From Dactylosporangium sp. AC04546 (GTDB taxonomy: Bacteria > Actinomycetota > Actinomycetes > Mycobacteriales > Micromonosporaceae), in the NCBI RefSeq assembly GCF_022095675.1, contig NZ_JAHYSG010000089.1:1-49355 (forward strand): a stretch of 49,355 nt of DNA. The letters run 5' to 3'. The notes beneath the pieces were generated by a model, which worked only from the letters and a program-made list of their open reading frames with translations, had not been told where the DNA came from and did no database searches. Made by a program: the position numbers and the translations under genes. Below are positions 43,355 to 49,355 of this stretch, piece by piece (the stretch's first letter is position 1; each line of letters starts with the position of its first letter).

Positions 43355-44173
43355 TTACCGCGCGGAGCCGCCCTTGATCTGCCGTCCGGCGCGCACGTCC
43401 CCGGCGTAGGCGGTGATCGCGTCGAAGCTGATCCGCGCCACGTTGGCGTAGGTGTCCGGCGGGTCGTCGAGCGCCGAGGCGGCGTAGCCGATCGCGGCGG
43501 TCGCCATCCGCATCCGCCCGTCGAGCCACGGCCCGCCGCCGTGCCCGCCGATGACCGGGATCGACACGGCGTTGGCCACGGCGGCGCCGACGACCGGCCC
43601 GGAGTTGGTGAAGTTCAGCAGCGACGCGCCGGCGGCCTCCAGCCGCTCGGCCTCAGCGACCAGTTCGTCGCGCATCTCCGGCGGTACGGTCGACCCGGCG
43701 CCGGGGTCGGGCCGGTACTCGACGCCGTAGCGCAGCGCGGTCTGCGGCGTGATGCCGAACTGCGCGAACACCGGGATACCCGCCCGGTGGACCGCGGTGA
43801 CGGCCGGTAGGTGGTCGGCCGCGCCGTCGAGCTTCACCAGGTCGACGCCGGCCTCCTTGACCAGCCGGATCGCGGCGCGGACCGCGCTGTCCGGGCCTTC
43901 CTGGAGCGGTCCGTACGGAAAGTCGCAGCTGAGCAGCGCGTGTTGCACCCCGCGGCGGACCGCCCTGGCGACGACGATCATCTCGTCCAGTTCGATCTCG
44001 AGCGGGTTCGCCCGGCCCCACAGGTTGACGCCGACAGTGTCGCCGACCGAGACGATGTCCACGCCGACCCGGTCGACGATCCGCGCCATCTGGTAGTCCC
44101 AGACGACCACACCGACGATCTTGCGCTGCTCGCGCTTCATCGCCTGCAGCCCGGCAAGGGTGACCTTCGCCAT
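43355..44173 (-). CDS. PanB-like (ketopantoate hydroxymethyltransferase family) enzyme
   Basis: This is a 272-aa TIM-barrel protein of the PanB family: KVTLAGLQAMKREQRKIVGV, VDIVSVGDTVGVNLWG (metal-binding Asp), AVRAAIRLVKEAGVDLVKLDG (catalytic region), and PVFAQFGITPQTA. It departs from true PanB in key loops, and the pantothenate gene panC is not present. PanB relatives with other substrates perform aldol or retro-aldol reactions. Within the Rieske operon, with four bases between it and the upstream ORF, it probably acts on a pathway keto acid. Confidence 0.8.
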   Translation of the reverse strand: MAKVTLAGLQAMKREQRKIVGVVVWDYQMARIVDRVGVDIVSVGDTVGVNLWGRANPLEIELDEMIVVARAVRRGVQHALLSCDFPYGPLQEGPDSAVRAAIRLVKEAGVDLVKLDGAADHLPAVTAVHRAGIPVFAQFGITPQTALRYGVEYRPDPGAGSTVPPEMRDELVAEAERLEAAGASLLNFTNSGPVVGAAVANAVSIPVIGGHGGGPWLDGRMRMATAAIGYAASALDDPPDTYANVARISFDAITAYAGDVRAGRQIKGGSAR

Positions 44174-44176
44174 GCT

Positions 44177-44692
44177 CTAGGCCCGCAGCGCCGTGAGCAG
44201 TTCGGTCAGGTCCTGTTCGTCGTGCGTCACCATCAGCACGCGCGCGTGGGGCCGCAGCGCCGACACGGTGACCCGGGTGTCCTGCCCGGCGAGCACCAGC
44301 CCGGCGGTCATGATGCCGTACAGGGTGCAGGCGTCGCCGATCGCGCGCGCCGCCGCGGCCGCCTCGTCCGTCGTGGCCACCATGACGGCCGCGTCGGCGC
44401 CGGCCAACTCCGCGCTCAGGCGCGCCTCCGACCCGTCGTCGCGCACCAGCACGACGTCGGCGATGCCGGTGAGGTCGCCGTCGGCCGGCATCGCCGGCGA
44501 CTGGCACGACAGGAAGTGGGCGCCGCCACGGTGTTGCTCGGCGGCACGGCGCACGACCGCCTCGGCGCCCTCGTCGAGTGCCACGACCCGGGTGCCGCGC
44601 GACGGCGCGATCGGTGCGTCGAGGCGGAACCTCGCCTCGGCCGCGGTCGCGGCCCGGGCGCAGCTGTTGAGCAGGATCGGCCGCATCGTCAC
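44177..44692 (-). CDS. Hypothetical protein of Rieske operon
   Basis: This is a 171-aa protein, start at GTG 44692 overlapping the Rieske stop by four bases (GTGA); an ATG at 44686 (MRPILLNSC) is possible. I do not recognise the family. It shows two alpha/beta modules: RGTRVVALDEGAEAVVRRAA and ADVVLVRDDGSEARLSAELA, then AAVMVATTDEAAAAARAIGD and HARVLMVTHDEQDLTELLTAL, suggesting a Rossmann-like or small nucleotide-binding fold. There is no signal or membrane segment. Tight coupling to oxygenase and PanB-like genes argues for a functional link. Confidence 0.6.
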   Translation of the reverse strand: MTMRPILLNSCARAATAAEARFRLDAPIAPSRGTRVVALDEGAEAVVRRAAEQHRGGAHFLSCQSPAMPADGDLTGIADVVLVRDDGSEARLSAELAGADAAVMVATTDEAAAAARAIGDACTLYGIMTAGLVLAGQDTRVTVSALRPHARVLMVTHDEQDLTELLTALRA

Positions 44693-45975
44693 ACCGTCGT
44701 CTGCGGTACGCCGGGGGTCGCCGTCACCGCGTCGCGGCACGCATCGAGGAACGACTCCTCGCGGGGGAGCACGATCGCGGCGGACCGGACCCGGTGGTGC
44801 GCGGGATCCGTGCCGGGCGGGGTCACACCCTCGTCACGCAACGCCAGGGCGGCCTTGCGCAGCTTCTGCCGAGCCTTGATGATGCCGCTGTCGGCCGGGA
44901 CCAGCCGCTCCTTGGTGCGGTCGACGATCGGCCCCATGCTCTCCTGCAGCGAGGCGTCCTGGATGGCGATGCCGGCCACACCGGAGTAGTGCTCGCCACG
45001 CTGCTGCGCCTCGCGGTCCATCAGGTAGTCGTTGTCCTTGTTGCGTACCGGGCGATACGTGCCAGGGATGTTCTCGCTGTGCACGCCGAATCCGGCCTTC
45101 ATGTTCTGCAGTTCGGCGTCGCTCAGCGCGCGGACCGGGTGGTAGTCGAACGTGTACACCCAGCAGTTCTCGTCGTCGATCGGCACCCAGAAGTGCCCGT
45201 GGACCGGGTGGTCGCCGCGCGGAGGCACCATCGTGAAGCTCGGCATGATCCACGGCGTGATGCGCCAGTAGTACTGGCCCTCTTCGGCGTTGCGGCGGGC
45301 CCCGACGAACAGGCCGCCGTCGGCCTCCGCGACCTCGAAGAACGGCTTCAGGTCATTGACGTTGTACTGGTTGCCACGGGCGCCCTTGAACAGCGGGTCG
45401 CTCTTGAGCGCTCCGGAGTGCAGCCAGGTGACGTGGCTGGAGTCGATGCCGCCCTCCAGTGCCTGCAGCCAGTTGCATTCCTGCCAGCGCTTGGAGGTGT
45501 ACGTCTGGTCCGCCGGCACGTTGACGAACTCGAACTCCGGCAGTCCCGGACGCCGGGCGGGGTCGCCCATGTGCGTCCACAGGATGTCGCCGACCTTGAT
45601 CAGCGGGTAGGCGCGGAGCTTGACGTTGGTGCAGAAGTTGCTGTTGTCCGGCTCGGACGGAACCTCCACACACTGGCCGGTCACGTCGTACTTCCAGCCG
45701 TGGTACGAGCAGCGCAGCCCGCCCTCCTCGTTTCGGCCGAACCACAACGAGGCGCCGCGGTGAGCACAGAACTCGTCCATCAGGCCATACCGGCCGTCGC
45801 TGTCCCGGAACGCGATCAACCGTTCGGACAGCAGCTTCACCCGCACCGGCGGGCAGTCGTCCTCGGGAAGCTCCTCCGCCAGGAGGGCAGGAATCCAGTA
45901 CTGCCGGAACAGCTCACCCATGGCCGTTCCAGGACCGGTCTGCGTCAACAGCTCGTTGAGCTCTGGTCTGAGCAT
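44689..45975 (-). CDS. Rieske non-heme iron oxygenase, phthalate 4,5-dioxygenase-like
   Basis: This is a 428-aa terminal oxygenase alpha subunit. The Rieske site is C70-x-H72 and C89-x2-H92 (FCAHRGAS, RCSYHGWKYD). The catalytic iron site has N168, D178, H181 and H186 (IDSSHVTWLHSG). Overall it follows phthalate 4,5-dioxygenase and related one-subunit oxygenases, including the N-terminal MGELFRQYWIPALLAEEL. Electrons come from the ferredoxin/reductase at 36.5-38.0 kb. It is the first gene of a four-gene operon and divergent from the regulator. The ATG at 45975 is about 42 bases downstream of a putative operator. No beta subunit gene exists, as expected for this class. Confidence 0.92.
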   Translation of the reverse strand: MLRPELNELLTQTGPGTAMGELFRQYWIPALLAEELPEDDCPPVRVKLLSERLIAFRDSDGRYGLMDEFCAHRGASLWFGRNEEGGLRCSYHGWKYDVTGQCVEVPSEPDNSNFCTNVKLRAYPLIKVGDILWTHMGDPARRPGLPEFEFVNVPADQTYTSKRWQECNWLQALEGGIDSSHVTWLHSGALKSDPLFKGARGNQYNVNDLKPFFEVAEADGGLFVGARRNAEEGQYYWRITPWIMPSFTMVPPRGDHPVHGHFWVPIDDENCWVYTFDYHPVRALSDAELQNMKAGFGVHSENIPGTYRPVRNKDNDYLMDREAQQRGEHYSGVAGIAIQDASLQESMGPIVDRTKERLVPADSGIIKARQKLRKAALALRDEGVTPPGTDPAHHRVRSAAIVLPREESFLDACRDAVTATPGVPQTTV

Positions 45976-46016
45976 CGAGGCGTCCTCCCGGGCAACCGCT
46001 CACCTCTTAAGTGCAA

Positions 46017-46028
46017 ACCATCATACCA
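46017..46028 (-). promoter_or_regulatory. Putative GntR operator upstream of Rieske operon
   Basis: On the minus strand this reads TGGTATGATGGT (ATGGT-ATG-ATGGT direct repeat), 42 bases before the oxygenase start. It is one of the clearest copies of the island motif. Confidence 0.55.
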
Positions 46029-46160
46029 TTGCAAGGGTTAGCAGGCAACGCTCGCCTCGGCGGCCGCTTCCTCGCGGCATCGAGTCGGACAGCACGGTGA
46101 ATTCAGGACTTTCGGCCCGGGTGCCACGGGCGGCACGCGCCGACCATCTGACACAGGCCC

Positions 46161-46172
46161 TGGTATGACGTC
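46161..46172 (+). promoter_or_regulatory. Putative GntR operator upstream of regulator gene
   Basis: It reads TGGTATGACGTC, 80 bases before the regulator ATG. A second candidate, TGGT-TAGGCC-ACCA, is an inverted repeat at 46192-46205. Together they suggest autoregulation. Confidence 0.5.
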
Positions 46173-46251
46173 ATTCTTTTAGGCCGTATTCTGGTTAGGC
46201 CACCATCCGCTTGCTCGGCGAAAGCTGCGCAACGACGAAAGATGAGCGCCA

Positions 46252-46995
46252 ATGGCAGCCGCGAAGACCCAGCCCATCGGTACCGGCGACGACGCGGACA
46301 TGTTCAAGACGGTGTCGATCAACCGCGTCTCGCAGTCGATCATCGATCAGATCAAGCTGCTGTTGCGGGAGGGACGACTCAAACCCGGAGACCGCCTGCC
46401 CAGCGAGCGCGAGCTGTGCGAACGCTTCGGGGTCAGCCGCGTGACCGTCCGCGAGGCGCTGCGCGTCCTCGAGGCGAGCGGCCTCATCGACATCCGCGTC
46501 GGCGCGCGCGGCGGCGCGTTCGTCACGTCCCCCACGTCACAGCAGATCGGCGAGGGTCTCGCCGATCTGATGAACCTGTCGCCGATGTCCGCGCCGCAGG
46601 TCACCGAAGCCCGTCAGATCTTCGAACTGGGCATCGTGTCCCTCGTGGTCGAGCGGGCCACCGACGAGGACATCGCGGCACTGCGCGACATGCTCGAACT
46701 GCACCAGGAAGCCCTCGATCGCGGCGAGTACAGCATGGCGCTGTCCGCGGACTTCCACGTCCGAGTCGCCGCCTGCACGCACAACCCGACGATCGAGATG
46801 CTGGTCCAGTCCTTCCACGGCCCGCTGCTCATGTCCCTGATCGAGGCGCAGGCGGTGGCCCCGACGATGGGCCGGCGCGGCACGGCGGAGCATGTCGAGT
46901 TCGTCGACGCGATCGCGGCCCGCGACGCCGAGCGGGCCTTGTCGATCATGCGCGAGCACCTGCAGCGCACGGCCGACCGCGTGAGGGAGATGTAA
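46252..46995 (+). CDS. FadR-subfamily GntR transcriptional regulator
   Basis: This is a 247-aa regulator. The winged helix spans about residues 20-88 (LLREGRLKPGDRLPSERELC, RVTVREALRVLEASGL), and the C-terminal FCD domain binds the effector (ELGIVSLVVERATDEDI, LSADFHVRVAACTHNP, EHVEFVDAIAARDAERAL). His and Asp residues of the metal/effector site are kept. FCD regulators normally respond to carboxylic acids and repress catabolic operons until an inducer is bound. It is divergent from the Rieske operon, and the motif set in the island matches the box type of this subfamily, so it is the probable master regulator of the cluster. Confidence 0.92.
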   Translation: MAAAKTQPIGTGDDADMFKTVSINRVSQSIIDQIKLLLREGRLKPGDRLPSERELCERFGVSRVTVREALRVLEASGLIDIRVGARGGAFVTSPTSQQIGEGLADLMNLSPMSAPQVTEARQIFELGIVSLVVERATDEDIAALRDMLELHQEALDRGEYSMALSADFHVRVAACTHNPTIEMLVQSFHGPLLMSLIEAQAVAPTMGRRGTAEHVEFVDAIAARDAERALSIMREHLQRTADRVREM

Positions 46996-47139
46996 CTGAC
47001 GAGCACAGGGCAGGTCCGTTGGACGAGACGACGCAGGTGTGACTGACAGACTTGGTTGGCCATTGCAGCGGTTAGTTGGCCGGGCGTCAGCAGCTGGTAG
47101 TACAGCTCCGGCGGTGGGATCTGCAGCGCGAACCCGCCT

Positions 47140-47513
47140 TGGGCCATCGCCGCCCCAGGCCGCGGGGTGGGTCAGCACGGTACCCACGGGCGCCATCGTT
47201 CCGGCCCGTTCCATCTCCTCGACGACGCGGCGAAGGGTCGCGGCGACAAGATCGGCGATGTCGTGCTCGCGGTCCCCGAGCAGGACGCCGATCTCATTGA
47301 TCCGTCGTTTGGGGTTCTGCTCGTGGCGGCTCGGGTCGAGGCGGGCGGCGTCGAGCGCGTCCCTGCCGGTGAGGAGACGCCCGTCGAGGTCCTGTACTGC
47401 CGAGGGCAGGAGTGGGGACGAATCGATCAGCAGCGGCCGGATGCGGCCGTCGGGTCAGCGCAGGAGGCAACGGTGTTCGAGGTGCCGTAGTCGATGGCGA
47501 GTCGTGGGGTCGC
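47140..47513 (-). pseudogene. Hsp70-like (actin-fold ATPase) gene fragment
   Basis: On the minus strand, RLAIDYGTSNTVASC is the first phosphate loop of an Hsp70-family protein. A frameshift near 47445 leads to RPLLIDSSPLLPSAV, then GRLLTGRDALDAARL, QNPKRRI, EIGVLLGD, ATLRRVVEE and VLTHPAAWG, in the order of actinobacterial Hsp70-like proteins. After HPAAWG homology ends; the other three quarters of the gene are missing. It is a truncated, frameshifted remnant. Confidence 0.7.
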
Positions 47514-47601
47514 CGAGCCGGCCCCGGCCGGGATATGTCGGCGGCGGTCGCTCTGACCAGCGAGGACCAGGCTGGCGGCGGTGGCCGCTGGCCGGTGGTG
47601 G

Positions 47602-48099
47602 TCAGGCGGCACGGCGAGCCTGCTCCGCCTCGGGGCGGGGGAACTGGGACCTGGCAGCGCCAACGAGCAACCCAGCGGCCGTTGGGACGGCCGCGAACCC
47701 GATCGTCAGGACGGCATCGGCGACCACATCGTCGCCGATGGCCGCCAGATACAACCCGGCCACCACCGAAGCCGTCGCGGCGGCGAACACCATGCCCAGG
47801 CCGGCAATCCGCAGCCAGTACGCCCGGATCACAGCTGCTGTCCAGACCACATCACCGGCGATCGCGGCGCGGGTGTACAGCACCGCGGCCGTCACGGTCA
47901 GCATCCCCAGGCAACCGCCGACCTCCGCGATGACCCGCGGCATGTCAAACGGATCCCCGTTGGTGGCGACCAGCATGCCGGCACCGGCCACGGCAGCAAC
48001 CACACTGAGTGCGACGCACGTAACCGCACTGATCAGGAGCCGACCGCGCATCGCCGCGCCGGTCCCGCTCGGCAACGTCATCGTTTCCGCTGTGCGCAT
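47602..48099 (-). CDS. Hypothetical membrane protein
   Basis: This is a 165-aa protein (start MRTAETMTLPSG; an upstream in-frame GTG at 48135 would give 177 aa). It has four hydrophobic helices: LLISAVTCVALSVVAAVAGA, VGGCLGMLTVTAAVLYTRAA, a third around LRIAGLGMVFAAATASVVAG, and VLTIGFAAVPTAAGLLVG. I do not recognise the family. The ribosome site is weak. It lies alone between decayed genes, so it may be a survivor of a larger lost locus. Confidence 0.5.
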   Translation of the reverse strand: MRTAETMTLPSGTGAAMRGRLLISAVTCVALSVVAAVAGAGMLVATNGDPFDMPRVIAEVGGCLGMLTVTAAVLYTRAAIAGDVVWTAAVIRAYWLRIAGLGMVFAAATASVVAGLYLAAIGDDVVADAVLTIGFAAVPTAAGLLVGAARSQFPRPEAEQARRAA

Positions 48100-48439
48100 T
48101 CGCCGACCACCCGTCCGCAGACCTCGCCGCGTCACCGCGGCAGACGCCTACAATGCCGTACCCGCACGGTACAGCCGGGGACGGCGTGTACAACGGCGCC
48201 ACCTGCTGTGTCGGAACGTCGCGTCTCGAGCTGCCACACCCGGGCCACCGTTGGCGAGCTACGCGTCTCCGGCAGCCGCTTTCGGTGTGACCGCAGCCAT
48301 ACTGGTCATCGGATGGCTGCGTGGCAACGCAGCCGCATGCACGAACCTACATCGGTTTTCTGAAGACGGGATGCGGCGCCTGCAGCGGCGGCGGTTCCGA
48401 ACGTGCCAACCATCACCGGCACGGGACGGTGGACAACGG
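48100..48439. other. Region without a supported gene
   Basis: This is the sequence between the membrane protein and the transposase remnant. Frames on both strands have no recognisable domain. It might include the lost left end of the insertion sequence, but no inverted repeat matching the right end was found. Confidence 0.4.
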
Positions 48440-49197
48440 TGCGAACTGGCATCAGGTGCCGGAGCGGTATGAACCGTGAAAGACCTGCTATCACCGGTTT
48501 TCGCAGTGGGAGTCCGACGTGACGTGGGCACGGATCGAGCAGTGGCTGCAGGCCGATGCTGACGCTGTCGGTGACCTGGACTGGCGCGCCTGGGCGGACG
48601 CGACGATCGTGCGGGCGCATCAGCATGCGGCGGGTGCGCGTAAAGGGGGTTGAGCGCGGATGAATCACGCGCCGCGCGAGCGATCGGCCGGTCCCGGGGT
48701 GGGTTGACCACCAAGGTGCATCTGCTTGCTGAGGGTCGTGGCCGGAGTCTGGTCAAGCGGCTCACCGCGGGGCAGGCTTCCGACACCAGGGAACTGGTGC
48801 CGTTGCTGGTCGCTGTCGCTGTTCCGCGCCCGGTGGAGTGGGTCGGCACCGCAAGAGGCTGGAGCACCTGACCGCAGACAAGGCCTACGGGTCCAAGGCC
48901 AACCGGCGGTCGCTGCGCGCACGGGGCATCCCGCACACGATCCCGGAACGCGCTGATGTGCGGGCCAGCCGCGCCCGCAAGGGATCACGGGGCGGCCGAC
49001 CCCCGAACTTCAACGCAACACGGTACAACGACTGCAACCGGGTCGAACGGGCATTCAACCGACTCAAACAGTTCCGGGCTGTCGCCACGAGGTACGACAA
49101 GTTGAAATCCCGTTACGAGGCAACGGTTACCGTCGCCTCGATCGTGATCTGGCTGCATGCCAGACCCGACCGCGCCACCTCAAGATCCGTCGGATAA
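48440..49197 (+). mobile_element. IS5-family transposase remnant, broken by a stop and frameshifts
   Basis: Pieces of an IS5-type DDE transposase follow in order: WHQVPERYEP, then a TGA where a Trp codon is expected, then YHRFSQWESD, ARIEQWLQADADAVGDLDW and ADATIVRAHQHAAGARKGG in one frame; RSRGGLTTKVHLLAEGRGR in a second; and LTADKAYGSKANRR, RGSKGGRPP-like GSRGGRPPNF and RVERAFNRLKQFRAVATRYD in a third. The catalytic Asp and the final Glu region can be seen. One shift (near 48655) could be the programmed slip of two-ORF IS5 elements, but the stop and the second break near 48840 make it inactive. GGGCTTATCCGAC, read on the minus strand at 49190-49202, may be its right end. Confidence 0.8.
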
Positions 49198-49237
49198 GCC
49201 CTAGCATCCCGTGTCGTGCGACGGAAGGATCTCCGGC

Positions 49238-49355
49238 GTGATGCTGCACGACAACGAGGTGCCGGTCGACGATGCGGTTGTCAGGTCGCTGTTGGAGGCG
49301 CAGTGCCCGGAGTGGGCCGACCGGTCGCTGTCACCCGCCGGTGCGGGCACGGACA
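49238..49355 (+). CDS. Aminoglycoside phosphotransferase-like protein (start only)
   Basis: The first 39 codons read MMLHDNEVPVDDAVVRSLLE, then AQCPEWADRSLSPAGAGTD, and stay open at the window edge. The pattern D..VR.LL..Q.P.WA....P...AGTD is typical of the N-terminus of the actinobacterial APH family (phosphotransferases on small molecules). AAGGA lies upstream of a GTG-ATG pair (49238/49241). The kinase motifs are beyond the window, so activity cannot be judged. It sits directly behind the dead insertion element. Confidence 0.7.
   Translation, partial: MMLHDNEVPVDDAVVRSLLEAQCPEWADRSLSPAGAGTD

Noticed and set aside
26709..46995. LigAB, LigI, LigC or phthalate dihydrodiol dehydrogenase (Gfo/Idh) homologs in the island
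   Set aside because: All island frames were read for these families and none was found.
1..49355. tRNA, rRNA or replication-origin signals
   Set aside because: No cloverleaf-like CCA-terminated sequence, rRNA core motif or DnaA-box cluster was seen by eye; a covariance-model search would be decisive.

Overview
The window is about 70% GC and reads like an actinomycete chromosome. It is dense with GTG starts, ATGA/GTGA stop-start overlaps, a PknG-type kinase and FadR-type regulators. Gene content and the GGAGCGAAGCGGAG-like intergenic motifs fit a Micromonosporaceae-like actinomycete, but that is an inference and no rRNA or tRNA is present to confirm it.

Region 1 (1-11.5 kb) is a cation-transport island. 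Two Kdp potassium-ATPase loci lie back to back. Locus 1 runs leftward (DUF4118-like membrane protein, a 27-aa membrane peptide, kdpF, kdpA, kdpB cut by the window edge). Locus 2 runs rightward (27-aa peptide, kdpF, kdpA, kdpB, kdpC). A universal stress protein gene lies between them, and an internally deleted copy of it follows locus 2. Next come a CPA1-type Na+/H+ antiporter that lacks its middle and a small membrane protein.

Region 2 (11.5-19.3 kb) is one leftward operon of six genes joined by stop-start overlaps: a four-helix membrane protein resembling GlnX, a helical/coiled-coil protein, a PknG-type kinase, a PP2C phosphatase, a VWA protein and an FHA protein. It looks like a complete Ser/Thr phosphorylation circuit (sensor, kinase, phosphatase, phosphopeptide reader), but the GlnH binding protein is not present.

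Region 3 (19.3-26.7 kb) holds an AsnC-type ligand-binding domain without a helix-turn-helix, an APC-family permease, a KdpD-C-like histidine kinase with a KdpE-like regulator, and a stretch of decayed genes: a CorA N-terminus, a thioredoxin-like fragment with a stop and a 27-bp tandem duplication, and a KdpD N-terminal domain broken by frameshifts.

Region 4 (26.7-47.0 kb) is the most interesting part: a catabolic island of about 20 kb for an aromatic, probably dicarboxylic, acid. It has a Rieske oxygenase with its own ferredoxin and FAD reductase, a 4,5-dihydroxyphthalate-decarboxylase-like protein, a Zn alcohol dehydrogenase, a beta-hydroxyacid-type dehydrogenase, LigJ-type hydratase and LigK-type aldolase (ending in pyruvate and oxaloacetate), two cupins, an RpiB-like isomerase, a PanB-like enzyme, an alpha/beta-fold protein with a Cys in place of Ser, an Fbp-type ABC importer, two MFS carriers and a FadR-type GntR regulator. 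LigAB-type ring-cleavage genes and a LigI-type lactonase are absent, so the cupins are candidates for ring opening. A motif TGGT-N3-A (best form TGGTATNACGTT) lies in front of every transcription unit of the island and suggests one regulon.

Region 5 (47.0-49.4 kb) is decayed: an Hsp70-like fragment, a small membrane protein, a broken IS5-family transposase and the start of an aminoglycoside-phosphotransferase-like gene at the edge.
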